Notes: generated by a model not told the origin, from the sequence alone. Shown: positions 17,458 through 26,949, counted from the first letter of the stretch. The stretch: DNA of 64,000 nucleotides from Halobellus inordinatus (GCF_024464655.1 NZ_JANHAV010000009.1:1-64000), one strand, 5' to 3'. Program-made: numbers and translations.

Positions 17458-18374
17458 TAGTAGTGCCAGGGATACTGACTGAAGTCCGGATCGCGCTTCT
17501 CCAAGAAGGCGTCGCGGCCTTCCTGCGCCTCCTCGGTCATATAGGCGAGTCGCGTCGCTTCGCCGGCGAACACCTGCTGGCCGACGAGGCCGTCGTCGGT
17601 CAAATTGAACGCGTATTTGAGCATTCGTATCGCAGTCGGTGATTTATTGGTCATCTCCGCGGCCCACTCGAGGGCGACGTCCTCGAGGTCCTCGTGCGGG
17701 ATCGCTTCGTTCGCCATTCCCATCTCAACGGCCTCCTCCGCAGAGTACGTTTTCCCGCGGAAGAACACCTCTCGGGCCTTCTTCTGGCCGACCTGCTTGG
17801 CGAGGTACGCCGAGCCGAACCCGCCGTCGAAGGAGGCGACGTCGGGGTCGGTCTGGAGGAACTTCGCGTGCTCCTCGGAGGCGAGCGTCAGGTCGCAGAC
17901 GACGTGCAGCGAGTGGCCGCCGCCGACGGCCCACCCGGGCACGACGGCGACGACGGGCTTGGGCATAAATCGGATGAGACGCTGAACTTCGAGGATGTGG
18001 AGTCGGCCCGCTTTCGCCTCCTTGACGAGCGGGTCGTCGCCCTCGTCGGCCTCGTCGTCGTCGCGGTACTCGTAGCCCGACTCGCCGCGGACGGACTGAT
18101 CACCGCCGGCGCAGAACGCCCACCCGCCGTCCTTTGGCGACGGCCCGTTACCGGTCAGGAGGACGCACCCGACGTCGGCCTGCTTGCGGGCGTGATCCAG
18201 CGCGGCGTAGAGTTCGTCGACCGTGCCCGGGCGGAACGCGTTGCGTTTTTCCGGACGATTGAAGGCGATGCGAACGACGGGGACGTCGCTCGCGCGGTGA
18301 TAGGTGATGTCGTCGAACGCGTCAGCGCCGTCGACCTGCTCCCAGCGCGTCGCGTCGAAGAGTTCTGAGACCAT
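17457..18374 (-). CDS. menB: 1,4-Dihydroxy-2-naphthoyl-CoA synthase
   Basis: This 305-residue crotonase-superfamily enzyme closes the naphthoate ring from o-succinylbenzoyl-CoA. Visible marks are the acyl-CoA/oxyanion loop AFCAGGDQSVRGESGYEYRDD, VVPGWAVGGGHSLHVVCDLTLASEEHAKFLQTDPDVASFDGGFGS, and the C-terminal QEGRDAFLEKRDPDFSQYPWHY that is diagnostic for MenB. It follows menD on the same strand after a 98-nt gap. The long repeat downstream separates it from menA. Confidence 0.95.
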   Translation of the reverse strand: MVSELFDATRWEQVDGADAFDDITYHRASDVPVVRIAFNRPEKRNAFRPGTVDELYAALDHARKQADVGCVLLTGNGPSPKDGGWAFCAGGDQSVRGESGYEYRDDDEADEGDDPLVKEAKAGRLHILEVQRLIRFMPKPVVAVVPGWAVGGGHSLHVVCDLTLASEEHAKFLQTDPDVASFDGGFGSAYLAKQVGQKKAREVFFRGKTYSAEEAVEMGMANEAIPHEDLEDVALEWAAEMTNKSPTAIRMLKYAFNLTDDGLVGQQVFAGEATRLAYMTEEAQEGRDAFLEKRDPDFSQYPWHY

Positions 18375-18472
18375 ACCGGGAGACCGGTGGGAATCTGCAA
18401 AAAGATTCGTTTCGCGTCGCAGTCACGTTCGCGTGGTCGTTCAGTCCGCGTGCGCTGGGACGAGTCCGATAG

Positions 18473-20257
18473 TTACGTCGTGTCTTCGAGCACTCGCTCG
18501 ACCGTCCGCTCGCGGAGCTCATCGCGGACGCGGTGACTCGCTTCCGCGTCGGTCGCGACTTCGACGACGTGGGAACCCTCGCTGGTCGTCGCCTCGGCGT
18601 ACGCGTCGCGGAAGGCGTCGCGGTCGTCGCCCTCGACGCGCGCGAACGAGAGGTCGTACAGGTCTTCGGTCGGTTCGAAATCGAGCCCGTGCGGTGTCAC
18701 GAACTGCGAGGTGAACGGCGGATCGTACGCCTCGATCGGGAGCATATGGAAGATGCCGCCGCCGTCGTTGTTGACGAGGACGATCGTCGCCTCGACGTCG
18801 GACCGCCCGAGCGCCAAGAGGCCGTTCATATCGTGGTAGTACGCCAGATCGCCGGTGACGAGCGTCAGATCGTCGGTCGTCGCCGATCCAGCCCCGAGCG
18901 CCGTCGAGACGATGCCGTCGATGCCCGAGGCCCCCCGGTTGCCGAGCGGGGTGTACGTCTTCGTCGTGGGCGTTCCGAAGCGGTCGAGATCTCGAACCGG
19001 CATCGAGTTCGAGACGAAAATCGTCGAGGGGTCGGGCGCGAGGTCGACGACGTCTTCGAGCACGCGCCCTTCGCAAAATCCGTCGCGCTCGTCGAGCACC
19101 GTTTCGTGTGCCGCCTCCGCGTCGGTCCAGCGCTCCTGCCACGTGCGACTTCCGGGGCCGGCGAGGAGCCGAGAGAGCCGACCGAGCAACCGCGAGGAGT
19201 CGGCGACGACGAGGTCGGTCGCGGTGAACTCCGCCTCACGCCAGCCAGCGGCAGGGTCGACGACGTACTGATCGGCGTCGACAGCCGCGAGATACTTGCG
19301 TAGCGGTTTCGACGTGGGCGACGCACCCACGCGGACGACGACGTCGGGATCGGGCCACGCCTCGCGGACGCGCTCGCCGAGGAAGGCGTCGTACCCGCCG
19401 ACGACAGGTGTCGTGCGGACGAGACCTCCGTAGCGGACGCCCGAAAGCGGGTCCGCGAGCACCGGGAAGCCGCTGGCGTGAGCGAACGCCGCGACGGCTT
19501 CTGGGTCGACACCGGGCGAGTCCGAGGGCCCGACGACGAGCAGGCCGCGCGGTTCAGAGAACTTCTCGGCGAGTGTACGTAACGCGTCGTCGTCGAGTTC
19601 AGGTGCGCCGGCTGTCGTGTCGACGAAGGCGCCGTCCCGCCCCGCCGTGGCGCTCTCGGGGAGATCAGTCGGCACGTCGCCTTCGACCGGCGTCGGCTCC
19701 AGCGGCTTGCGGAAGGGGACGTTCAGGTGGACTGGCCCCGCCGGAGTGCCCGTCGCTTTCGTGACCGCGCGCGCCGCCGTCGTCCGGAGCGAGCGGAGTT
19801 TTCGCGGCGTCGCTTCCGGTTCGGCGACGTCGCGGTACCAGCGGACGGCGTCGCCGTAGAGCTTCTCCTGGTCGATCGTCTGATTCGCGCCGGAATCGCG
19901 GATTTCGGGGGGACGGTCCGCCGTCAGCAGCAGCATCGGGACGCGGGACTGAGAGGCTTCGATCACCGCCGGGTGGTAGTTCGCGGCCGCCGTCCCCGAC
20001 GTGCAGACCAGCGGCGTCACGTCGCCGGTCCGTCGTGCGCGACCGAGCGCGAAGTACGCCGACGACCGCTCGTCGAGGTGCGAGAACACGTGGATGTCCT
20101 CGTGGCGGTCGAAGGCGACCGTCAGCGGCGTCGATCGGCTACCGGGCGAGATACAGACCGCGTCGATGCCGGCGGCAGCGAGTTCCTCGACGAGCGCGCG
20201 TGCCCAGAGCGTGTTTCGATTCGGGTCGGTCGTCGAAGATCGATTCGGATCAGTCAT
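18473..20257 (-). CDS. menD: 2-Succinyl-5-enolpyruvyl-6-hydroxy-3-cyclohexene-1-carboxylate synthase
   Basis: This 594-residue thiamine-diphosphate enzyme joins isochorismate and succinyl semialdehyde. The N-terminal Pyr domain has VCISPGSRSTPLTVAFDRH and the catalytic Glu region. The C-terminal PP domain has VTGDLAYYHDMNGLLALGR followed by IVLVNNDGGGIFHMLPIE, the ThDP/Mg motif. The length is usual for MenD. Start MTDPNRSSTTDPNRNTLWARALVEEL lies 22 nt from menF, so menF-menD-menB form an operon. Confidence 0.95.
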   Translation of the reverse strand: MTDPNRSSTTDPNRNTLWARALVEELAAAGIDAVCISPGSRSTPLTVAFDRHEDIHVFSHLDERSSAYFALGRARRTGDVTPLVCTSGTAAANYHPAVIEASQSRVPMLLLTADRPPEIRDSGANQTIDQEKLYGDAVRWYRDVAEPEATPRKLRSLRTTAARAVTKATGTPAGPVHLNVPFRKPLEPTPVEGDVPTDLPESATAGRDGAFVDTTAGAPELDDDALRTLAEKFSEPRGLLVVGPSDSPGVDPEAVAAFAHASGFPVLADPLSGVRYGGLVRTTPVVGGYDAFLGERVREAWPDPDVVVRVGASPTSKPLRKYLAAVDADQYVVDPAAGWREAEFTATDLVVADSSRLLGRLSRLLAGPGSRTWQERWTDAEAAHETVLDERDGFCEGRVLEDVVDLAPDPSTIFVSNSMPVRDLDRFGTPTTKTYTPLGNRGASGIDGIVSTALGAGSATTDDLTLVTGDLAYYHDMNGLLALGRSDVEATIVLVNNDGGGIFHMLPIEAYDPPFTSQFVTPHGLDFEPTEDLYDLSFARVEGDDRDAFRDAYAEATTSEGSHVVEVATDAEASHRVRDELRERTVERVLEDTT

Positions 20258-20279
20258 CGAGATACAGGTCGACAGAGCG

Positions 20280-21653
20280 TCATTTCGTGTCGTCAGTCTC
20301 CAGTTCGTCGAGAATTGGGCGGTACTTCAACTGCACTTCGTCCCACTCGCGGTCCGGGTCTGAGTCGGCGACGATGCCGACGCCGGCGAACAGGGTCGCA
20401 ACGTCGCCGTGAGCCACAGCCGAGCGGAGCGCGACGGCGAAGGTGCCGTAGCCGGCGGCGTCGATCCAGCCGACCGGAGCGGCGTACCAGCCGCGGTCGA
20501 ACGGCTCCGTCTCGCGGATGGTTTCGAGGGCCGCCTCGGGCGGGAGGCCGCCGACAGCGGGCGTCGGATGCAGCGCCTCGACGAGTGAGAGGACGTGCTC
20601 GTCGCGGTCAAGCGTCGCCGTGATCGGCGTCCAGAGGTGCTGGACGGTGGCGAGGCGCTTGATCCGCCGGGGGCCCGGGCTGACGGACGCCGCGAACGGC
20701 GAGAGTTGTTCTTCGACTGTTTCGGCGACCAGATCGTGCTCGTGGGCGTTCTTCTCGTCGCGTGCGAGCTCCTGCGCCAGCCACTCGTCTTCAGCGGGCG
20801 TCTCACCGCGTCCCGTCGTCCCCGCGAGCGCGTCGGTTTCGACCGTCCGACCGCGGACGGAGACGAGCCGCTCGGGCGTCGCCCCGAAGAACGACGGCTG
20901 CGGCCGCCCGTCTGCGGGTTCGGGCTCGACCAGGAAGCGATAGCAGTCGGGGTACTTCTGCCCAAGGCGGGACAACACGTCGGGCAGCGACAGGTCGTCT
21001 TCGAGGTCGACATCGAGCGCCTGTGCGAGGACGACCTTCTTGAGGTCGCCCGAGTTGATTCGGTCGACCGCGGCCTCGACGCCGGCCGTCCAGTCGGCGC
21101 GGGCCGTGGTCCGCCGTCGACCGCTGACGCCGGGCGGGTCGACGAGCGGTTCGGCGTCCGGGAGCGACTCGATCCGCTCGCGTGCATCGGCGAGTCGGGC
21201 TTCGACCGCCGCCGAGTCGACGTCGTCGCCGACGGCGTTGACCGTCAGCCACGCGTCGGCGTCGGGGTCGTCGCCGTCCGTCCACGTCACCTGCACGTGC
21301 GGGAACACGAATCTCGCCCCGGGGAAGTCCTCCCACGGCGGGCCGGACGTACTGTCGCCGTGGAAGGCGAACCCACCGAACAGACGCGGTCGCGCGGCTT
21401 CCGTTCCGGCGTGTACGTCGCCGGAGGCGAACAGCGTCTCGGCGGCTTCCCGGATCGCGTCGAATCGGTTCGGTCCGTCGGCCGTCAGGGTCGCCGCCGC
21501 ACCGCTCCCGACCACCGTCGCCTCCTTGGGGGCACTCCAGACGGTTCGCGGCCCGTCGGCTTCGCGGAGCACGGCCCGAAACGACGGCGCTGCGATAGGG
21601 ACCGATCGGCTGACGAGGTGATGCCCCGCCGCGTCGGTCCGCAACGATTCCAT
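20280..21653 (-). CDS. menF: Isochorismate synthase
   Basis: This 457-residue chorismate-binding enzyme converts chorismate to isochorismate and opens the menaquinone pathway. The catalytic C-terminal domain shows SFFGATPERLVSVRGRTVETDALAGT, the DEKNAHEHDLVAETVEEQL stretch, HPTPAVGGLPPEAAL and FAGVGIVADSDPDREWDE. It is the first gene of the menFDB operon, immediately before menD. Salicylate or PabB activity is less likely because of the men neighbours. Confidence 0.93.
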   Translation of the reverse strand: MESLRTDAAGHHLVSRSVPIAAPSFRAVLREADGPRTVWSAPKEATVVGSGAAATLTADGPNRFDAIREAAETLFASGDVHAGTEAARPRLFGGFAFHGDSTSGPPWEDFPGARFVFPHVQVTWTDGDDPDADAWLTVNAVGDDVDSAAVEARLADARERIESLPDAEPLVDPPGVSGRRRTTARADWTAGVEAAVDRINSGDLKKVVLAQALDVDLEDDLSLPDVLSRLGQKYPDCYRFLVEPEPADGRPQPSFFGATPERLVSVRGRTVETDALAGTTGRGETPAEDEWLAQELARDEKNAHEHDLVAETVEEQLSPFAASVSPGPRRIKRLATVQHLWTPITATLDRDEHVLSLVEALHPTPAVGGLPPEAALETIRETEPFDRGWYAAPVGWIDAAGYGTFAVALRSAVAHGDVATLFAGVGIVADSDPDREWDEVQLKYRPILDELETDDTK

Positions 21654-21737
21654 TACCGGCTTTCAGGACGCCACGCTCTTTTATTTGACTATACCACCAA
21701 AATCGAAGAATCGGCCGCCCGTTCGCGTACTACTTAT

Positions 21738-22331
21738 CTAACCGTACCGCTCCTCGTTCCACGGATTTGCGGTGTCTGAGTAGCCGCGCCGTTCCCAGTA
21801 GCCACGTTCGGGCTCGGTCAGGAACTCCACGCCCTCGACCCACTTCGCGCCCTTGTAGGCGTATTTGTGTGGCGTCACGACTCGCAACGGACCGCCGTGG
21901 TCCTCGGCCAGCCGGTCGCCGTCGTGTTCGTAGACGAAGAGGACTTCGTCGCGGAGGCACTCCGAGAGCGCCAGATCCGTCGTGTAGCCGTCGATCGCGT
22001 GAAACAGCACGTGGACGGCGTCGTCACGAACGCCAGCCAGGTCCGCGATCGTCGGGAACGTGACGCCGGTGAACTCACAGTCGAAGGTGCTCCAGCCGGT
22101 GACACAGTGGAAGTCCTGTCGTTGCGTCGTCGACGGCAGCTCTCGAAACTCCGCGTACGAGAGGGAGAGATCCCCGTCGACGGCGCCCCACACGTCGAAG
22201 GACCACGTTTCGGGCGTCCACGACGGGGTGCCGCTCTTCGAGAGAACTGGAAAGCCGTCCGTCTCGTGCTGTCCGGGCGGGAGTCGCCGGTCGCCGAACT
22301 CCCGATAGAGGTCCGTGACGTCCTCGACCAT
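21738..22331 (-). CDS. Sulfite oxidase-fold molybdopterin oxidoreductase (YedY/MsrP-like)
   Basis: This 197-residue single-domain protein has the oxidoreductase molybdopterin-binding fold. C76 in RQDFHCVTGWS is the predicted Mo ligand. TFPTIADLAGV, HAIDGYTTDLALSECL, DHGGPLRVVTPHKYAYKGAKWVEGVEFL and the ending RGYWERRGYSDTANPWNEERY are family blocks. There is no signal peptide, so it is probably cytoplasmic. The natural substrate is unknown, although sulfoxide reduction is known for relatives. It is monocistronic. Confidence 0.85.
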   Translation of the reverse strand: MVEDVTDLYREFGDRRLPPGQHETDGFPVLSKSGTPSWTPETWSFDVWGAVDGDLSLSYAEFRELPSTTQRQDFHCVTGWSTFDCEFTGVTFPTIADLAGVRDDAVHVLFHAIDGYTTDLALSECLRDEVLFVYEHDGDRLAEDHGGPLRVVTPHKYAYKGAKWVEGVEFLTEPERGYWERRGYSDTANPWNEERYG

Positions 22332-22496
22332 ACCGTAACTGATGCCCGAGGCGACCTAACGGTGCCGGCTTTCGACGAGAGTTGTCGTCATCGAATCAGT
22401 GTGTGGCTCCGACATCAATAATTATCTTCGAGACAAAAATATATATTTTAATCTGGTAAACGATGTTTTCCCATACCCTGAATATTCGCCGCAGGG

Positions 22497-22504
22497 TTTA
22501 AATA
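22497..22504 (+). promoter_or_regulatory. TATA box of the RHH gene
   Basis: TTTAAATA, embedded in a GGG...CCC frame, is about 29 nt before the ATG at 22533, which predicts a leaderless mRNA. Confidence 0.65.
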
Positions 22505-22532
22505 ACCCGCCTTCAAACCCCCTCACGTTCAA

Positions 22533-22742
22533 ATGCCCAAGGTGAACATCAACGTCCCCGAGCACCTCGAGATGCAGATCGCGCAACTCGTCGATCAGGG
22601 CGAGTTCGTAAACCGCGAGGAAGCCATCGCAGAGCTCCTCTCGACGGGTATTCGTGCGTTCAAAACGAGCGGCCCGATGGACGAAGAAGACCGCTTCGAA
22701 GACGACGGGATGATGGGTCACGAAGACGAGTACGTCTTCTAA
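22533..22742 (+). CDS. Ribbon-helix-helix (CopG-like) small DNA-binding protein
   Basis: The 69-residue protein begins MPKVNINVPEHLEMQIAQLV, a beta-strand followed by two helices (QGEFVNREEAIAELLSTGIRAF) typical of dimeric RHH regulators. A charged tail PMDEEDRFEDDGMMGHEDEYVF follows. It is conserved in haloarchaea, and its targets are unknown. It stands alone with its own strong promoter and is not paired with a recognisable toxin gene, so a toxin-antitoxin role is not supported. Confidence 0.8.
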   Translation: MPKVNINVPEHLEMQIAQLVDQGEFVNREEAIAELLSTGIRAFKTSGPMDEEDRFEDDGMMGHEDEYVF

Positions 22743-22923
22743 CACGCCTCACGCGATAGGAGCGTCTGCACGTCTTCCTCACAACTCGGTCGCACGGCAG
22801 CGCGCGGTCGGACGTGTCTCGGGTGCACACGCTGCGGCAGGTCGCCGGGTCGCCCTCCCGTCTCCGAACGAGAAGCGACGGCTTCGGTCGGCGTCCGACC
22901 GTGTCAGTTCCCACCAATAATCC

Positions 22924-22929
22924 TTAAAA
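22924..22929 (+). promoter_or_regulatory. TATA box of the UPF0058 gene
   Basis: CCTTAAAAC is about 26 nt before the ATG at 22953. Confidence 0.55.
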
Positions 22930-22952
22930 CGGCCTCTCACGTATCCACGTCT

Positions 22953-23231
22953 ATGCACAAGGACGAGCTCTTGGAACTGCACGAACAGATGGTCATCATC
23001 AAAGACAACTTCGCCGCACGCGAGGACGTCGACGGAAGCATCTTCGACCCCTACGAGGAACTCGACATCGATCCCTCACACGTCCACAAGTCCAAGAGCG
23101 AGCACAAACACGCTGTCTTCGTCCTCGGAAACGCGCTCGCGACGGCGATGAGCGAAGACGAGTTCTCGAACGCCGGACGGGTCGGCAAGCGGATGGAAGA
23201 ACTCGCCAAGGACGCAGAAGGGAAGCTCTGA
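22953..23231 (+). CDS. UPF0058 family protein
   Basis: This 92-residue archaeal protein has the family text MHKDELLELHEQMVIIKDNF, the central HVHKSKSEHKHAVFVLGNALA, and a C-terminal helix ending RMEELAKDAEGKL. It is predicted to be all-helical. UPF0058 members are widespread in Euryarchaeota with no established function. It is transcribed alone from a leaderless promoter. Confidence 0.85.
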   Translation: MHKDELLELHEQMVIIKDNFAAREDVDGSIFDPYEELDIDPSHVHKSKSEHKHAVFVLGNALATAMSEDEFSNAGRVGKRMEELAKDAEGKL

Positions 23232-23414
23232 GTCGGACAGCGGCCGATCACGGGCTGACGCGACTCACCGCGCGACCTGCAGCGTCACTCGGCTTTCATC
23301 GGTTGCAGTCGGCGCTCGACTCCCGGTAGTCGCCGTCGGAGTCGCCGCGGTCGTCCCATCGCGCCGATCCGAAACGCCGTAGTTTCTTAACCGCTCGTCT
23401 ACTCCGGGTGTACG

Positions 23415-25067
23415 ATGGACGCTCTCCCGGTCGATCTCTTCCTGCGCGTCGCGGTCGTAGCCGCTCTCGTGTTCTCTCTCACCGCGGCGTTCCTCTTCGA
23501 TCAACCCTCCGCCTTCGGTGCACAGTTGCGACAGCGTTTCGTCCTGGGTCTCCCCTGGGGAACGCTCGTCTCGGCCGGCTTCGTGCTCGTGGTCTACCTC
23601 TTTTTGCAGGGCGGGTGGGCCCGCTGGAACGCGCCGGTGACGCTCCCGTTCCGGGCGTGGTCGTACCTGTACCCGCTCGGGATGCTCTCGGCGGCGTTCT
23701 CACACAACGGTCCGGGCCACCTCATCGGGAACCTCGTCGGGACGCTCACGCTCGCTCCGCTCGCGGAGTACGCGTGGGGGCACTTCACCCGCGAGCGAGG
23801 CTCACAGTCGTTCTCGTCGTGGCGCACGAACCCGTACGTCCGCGCGTTCGTGATCTTTCCCGCTGTCGTCCTCGCGGTCGGACTGCTCACCTCGTTCTTC
23901 GCGATCGGCCCGATCATCGGCTTCTCCGGCGTCGTGTTCGCGTTCGCGGGGGCCGCGCTCGTCAACTATCCGCTCGGAACCGTGATCGCGCTCGCCGGCG
24001 GCGGAGCCCTCCGATTGGTGTACAACGCGCTCCAGACGCCGATCCTCACCCGGAGCGCGCGCCCGGCCTACATCTCGCCGTGGTGGGCCGACATCGCCAT
24101 TCAGGGCCACGCACTCGGGCTCCTGCTCGGCGTCCTCGTAGGTCTCGTCGTCGTCCGTGCCCGACGTCGGGCCGATCGTCCCAGCGCCCGGCGACTCTGG
24201 CTCGGGACGCTCCTCTTCGCCACCGAACAGTCGCTGTGGGCCGTCTACTGGTTCCGTGGCGGTGAGACGTACGTCCTCTACCGGGCCGCGGGAGTCGTCT
24301 TGGTCGCACTGCTGGCGCTGGTCGTCGCCTCCGCCGTCGTCGCCCGCGACGACGAGATCTTTCGCTGGGAACTCGCCGGCGACAGCGGCGTCGTCCGGAA
24401 CTGGCAGGTCGCCGTCGGCGTCCTCCTGCTCTCGACGGCCGCCATCGCCGGGCCGGCCGTGCCCGCGAATCTGTACACGGCAACCTCGGGCGACCTCCCG
24501 GGCGACGAGCTGACCGTCCGCGACTACGAGGTGACCTACGCGGAGAACGTCGAGAACGGTCTCGTTGCGGCGGTCGACATCGAGGCGTTCGGCGAGACGA
24601 CAGCCGTCAACACCTCGGGCGTCATCGTCCGCAGCGAGCAGCGCGGTATCTGGAGCACGGCGGTCCCGAAAGGCCGGTTGGCGTTCGACGGCCAGGTCGC
24701 CGTCCGTCTCGGCGGCGTCGGCTGGCGCGAGACCGTCTACGCACAGCGCGACGGCTGGAACGTCCTCGGCAACCGGACAGCCTACCGCGTCGCGCTCGGC
24801 AACACCGACTCCGCGCGCGTCGTGTACACGTCCGATCCGGTCACTGCCGGGCCGGTACTCGCCGGGCGGAACGTGACGGTCGTCCCGAACGAGAGCCAGT
24901 ACTATCTTCGGGTCACCGAGGGGAACGACTCACTCAGTGCGGGTCTCCCCGCGAAGAACGAGTCGGTGACCGTCGACGGCCTGACGTTCACACGGAACCG
25001 CTCGCGCGTGTTCGTTTCCTACGACGAGACGAGACTGCAACTCCTCTCGAAAGAGACCTACGAGTAG
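23415..25067 (+). CDS. Rhomboid-family intramembrane serine protease with C-terminal extracytoplasmic domain
   Basis: The 550-residue polytopic membrane protein carries a rhomboid core in roughly residues 50-250: the loop HNGPGHLIGNLVGTL, the catalytic Ser in GFSGVVFAFAGAALV (about residue 171) and the His in GHALGLLLGVLVG (about residue 232). Three more predicted helices follow, then a C-terminal soluble domain of about 180 residues with NTS and NRT sites suitable for N-glycosylation. It cleaves membrane-anchored substrates within the bilayer. The long C-terminal domain is a haloarchaeal elaboration of unknown role. Confidence 0.87.
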   Translation: MDALPVDLFLRVAVVAALVFSLTAAFLFDQPSAFGAQLRQRFVLGLPWGTLVSAGFVLVVYLFLQGGWARWNAPVTLPFRAWSYLYPLGMLSAAFSHNGPGHLIGNLVGTLTLAPLAEYAWGHFTRERGSQSFSSWRTNPYVRAFVIFPAVVLAVGLLTSFFAIGPIIGFSGVVFAFAGAALVNYPLGTVIALAGGGALRLVYNALQTPILTRSARPAYISPWWADIAIQGHALGLLLGVLVGLVVVRARRRADRPSARRLWLGTLLFATEQSLWAVYWFRGGETYVLYRAAGVVLVALLALVVASAVVARDDEIFRWELAGDSGVVRNWQVAVGVLLLSTAAIAGPAVPANLYTATSGDLPGDELTVRDYEVTYAENVENGLVAAVDIEAFGETTAVNTSGVIVRSEQRGIWSTAVPKGRLAFDGQVAVRLGGVGWRETVYAQRDGWNVLGNRTAYRVALGNTDSARVVYTSDPVTAGPVLAGRNVTVVPNESQYYLRVTEGNDSLSAGLPAKNESVTVDGLTFTRNRSRVFVSYDETRLQLLSKETYE

Positions 25068-25077
25068 CGGGGGCGCC

Positions 25078-25713
25078 TTACTCGTCGCCGCCGGACCACT
25101 CGATCCGGTACACCTCGGCGTCGATGTCTTCGGAGTCCGCGTCGTGGAACTCGAACTGCCGATCGAGCGAGAGCGTCGCGCGGAAGGCGTGCGTCACCGT
25201 ACCGCCGTGGTCGGCGGCGAACGCTTCGATGAACTCCTGTGAACCGCCGTTGTGGACCGAATACGACACGTCTGCGAGCCGAGCGGCGGTTTCGAGGAAC
25301 GCCCGATCGGCGTGTTCGTTGCCGCGCTGGGCGCCGAAGGGCGGATTCATCAACACGGTCGTCGGTTCTGCGGGACACAGCGGTGCGCGCGTCGCGTCGG
25401 CGAGCACCCAGTCGATCGAGGTCTTCGTCCCGACGCGTCGTCGGTTCGCCGTGGCCGTCGTCAACGCTGTCCGATCGACGTCGACGCCGACCACCCGGGA
25501 CGGGCCGCGGAGCGCGGCACCGAGCGCTAACATTCCCGTTCCGGTCCCGAGGTCGACGACGAGTCGGCCCTCGATGTCGCCGTTCAGGTCGGCGACGTGG
25601 ACGACGTGGGCGGCTAACTCCGGGGGCGTCGGATACTGTTCGAGGTCCGCACGCGGGTCCTCGAAGCCCGCGACGACCGCCAGTTGCGTCTCCAGTGCCG
25701 ACTTCGTCGCCAT
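25078..25713 (-). CDS. METTL5-like RNA N6-adenine methyltransferase
   Basis: The 211-residue class I SAM methyltransferase starts MATKSALETQLAVVAGFEDP, and the conserved LEQYPTPPELAAHVV follows, as in the archaeal and eukaryotic METTL5 group. SAM motif I is VVDLGTGTGMLALGA, motif II VVGVDVDR, and the catalytic NPPF motif is in TVLMNPPFGAQRGNEHADR. Family members methylate a small-subunit rRNA adenine, which is expected here but not proven. The much longer upstream reading overlaps the nuclease gene and has an arginine-rich shadow composition, so it was cut. Confidence 0.85.
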   Translation of the reverse strand: MATKSALETQLAVVAGFEDPRADLEQYPTPPELAAHVVHVADLNGDIEGRLVVDLGTGTGMLALGAALRGPSRVVGVDVDRTALTTATANRRRVGTKTSIDWVLADATRAPLCPAEPTTVLMNPPFGAQRGNEHADRAFLETAARLADVSYSVHNGGSQEFIEAFAADHGGTVTHAFRATLSLDRQFEFHDADSEDIDAEVYRIEWSGGDE

Positions 25714-25876
25714 CAGATCCACCTCCGTGAGGCGCTGCGGAGGCTCCCGCTCGCGAGACGGTGCGGCGCGAAGTTCGGTCTCATCGCGATGAAATACCCG
25801 CCGATAATACAAAAAGGCTTCTCGAAAACGGGGAGTTATTCGGCTGGCGGGGAGCACGCGGCGTTGCCGTCGCGCG

Positions 25877-26872
25877 TCAGTACGAGCGCCGAACGACGGT
25901 CGATCCGCTCGCATCGCGGACGGTGACCACGTCCCCAGCGTTGTTCCAGATCGCACCGCTGGCGCCCCAGTAGAGCGTCGAATCGCTGTCCGTTCCGGAG
26001 CCGGTCCGGAGTGTCAGCGTCGCGCCGGGATCGAGCGTGGTGCCCTCGGGGACGGTGTAGGTGTGGTCTGCGTCGTCGGTGACGGTCCACCCCGAGAGGT
26101 CGAGACGTTCCTCGCCAGCGTTACGGAAGACGACGTACTCGTCGTTCAGATTCTCGTTGTCGTTGCCCTCCGCGTCGGCGTGAATCGTGTCGATCGCGAG
26201 CGGCCCTTCACCACCGTCGGCGAGCGCGGTAGTTTCGCTCGCAGTCGCCGTCACGTCACTCTCGATACAGGACCACAGCCCACGACGGGACTCGCGCGCC
26301 GTCACTTCCATGTCCTCGTATCGTTCACGTTCGGTAAAGGTACTGTCGTACACGCGAGCGTGGCCCTCTCTGAGCAGGGCGTAGTTGAACGACTCGCCGT
26401 CGACATAGACGTACGCGAGCAACCGCCCGTAGTAGCCCCGTCGATCCGACTGCTCGTCGAAGACGAGCGTCACGGATTCGCCCGCGAGTCGGTCTTTCGC
26501 GTACGCAGAGGCGTCCTCGCCGGCCCGGCCGAGACACGCCGCTCCGGCGGTCGTCTCGGGGATACCCTCGAACTCGTCGGGTGTGTTCTCGCCGTACACC
26601 TCGGGCGTGTCGACGCCCAGCAACCGGACAGTCTCGCGCGTCCCGTTCGGATACGCGACTTTTATCGTGTCGCCGTCGACGACCTCCGTGACCGTGACGT
26701 CGACGCCCTCGACAGGTGCCGCGGTGGTTCCCTCGCTCGTGCTGCCAGTCGCCGGCGTCGCGGTGGCCGCCGATTCCGCCGGGCCGGTACCCGCTCCCGG
26801 CGTCCCGCCGAGACAGCCGGAGGCGACCACGAGAAGCAGGACGACGAGGGTTACAGCGCGCATACCTGCCAT
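25877..26872 (-). CDS. Secreted lipoprotein: thermonuclease (SNase) domain plus lamin-tail domain
   Basis: The 331-residue protein has a lipoprotein signal (VVASGC, lipidated C20) and a Thr/Ala-rich linker. A staphylococcal-nuclease domain at about 55-195 follows (VVDGDTIKVAYPNGTRETVRLLGVDTPEVYG; YYGRLLAYVYVDGESFNYALL). A C-terminal lamin-tail domain at about 230-331 contains DEYVVFRNAGEERLDLSGWTVTDDADHTYTVPEG. It is probably anchored outside the membrane and degrades DNA for nutrient uptake. The LTD may bind surface or substrate. It is transcribed alone, divergent from TFB. Confidence 0.88.
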   Translation of the reverse strand: MAGMRAVTLVVLLLVVASGCLGGTPGAGTGPAESAATATPATGSTSEGTTAAPVEGVDVTVTEVVDGDTIKVAYPNGTRETVRLLGVDTPEVYGENTPDEFEGIPETTAGAACLGRAGEDASAYAKDRLAGESVTLVFDEQSDRRGYYGRLLAYVYVDGESFNYALLREGHARVYDSTFTERERYEDMEVTARESRRGLWSCIESDVTATASETTALADGGEGPLAIDTIHADAEGNDNENLNDEYVVFRNAGEERLDLSGWTVTDDADHTYTVPEGTTLDPGATLTLRTGSGTDSDSTLYWGASGAIWNNAGDVVTVRDASGSTVVRRSY

Positions 26873-26941
26873 CGAGTGGCCGGGGCATATACCGCTTGGG
26901 GGTCGCGTTCGCAGAGTAATCTAGAGAGTCTGTCACAAAGG

Positions 26942-26949
26942 CTTAAATA
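26942..26949 (+). promoter_or_regulatory. TATA box of the TFB gene
   Basis: CTTAAATA is about 27 nt before the ATG at 26973. Confidence 0.6.

Noticed and set aside
22533-22742. Antitoxin of a toxin-antitoxin pair
   Set aside because: No small overlapping or adjacent toxin-like ORF follows. The next gene (22953) is UPF0058 with its own promoter.
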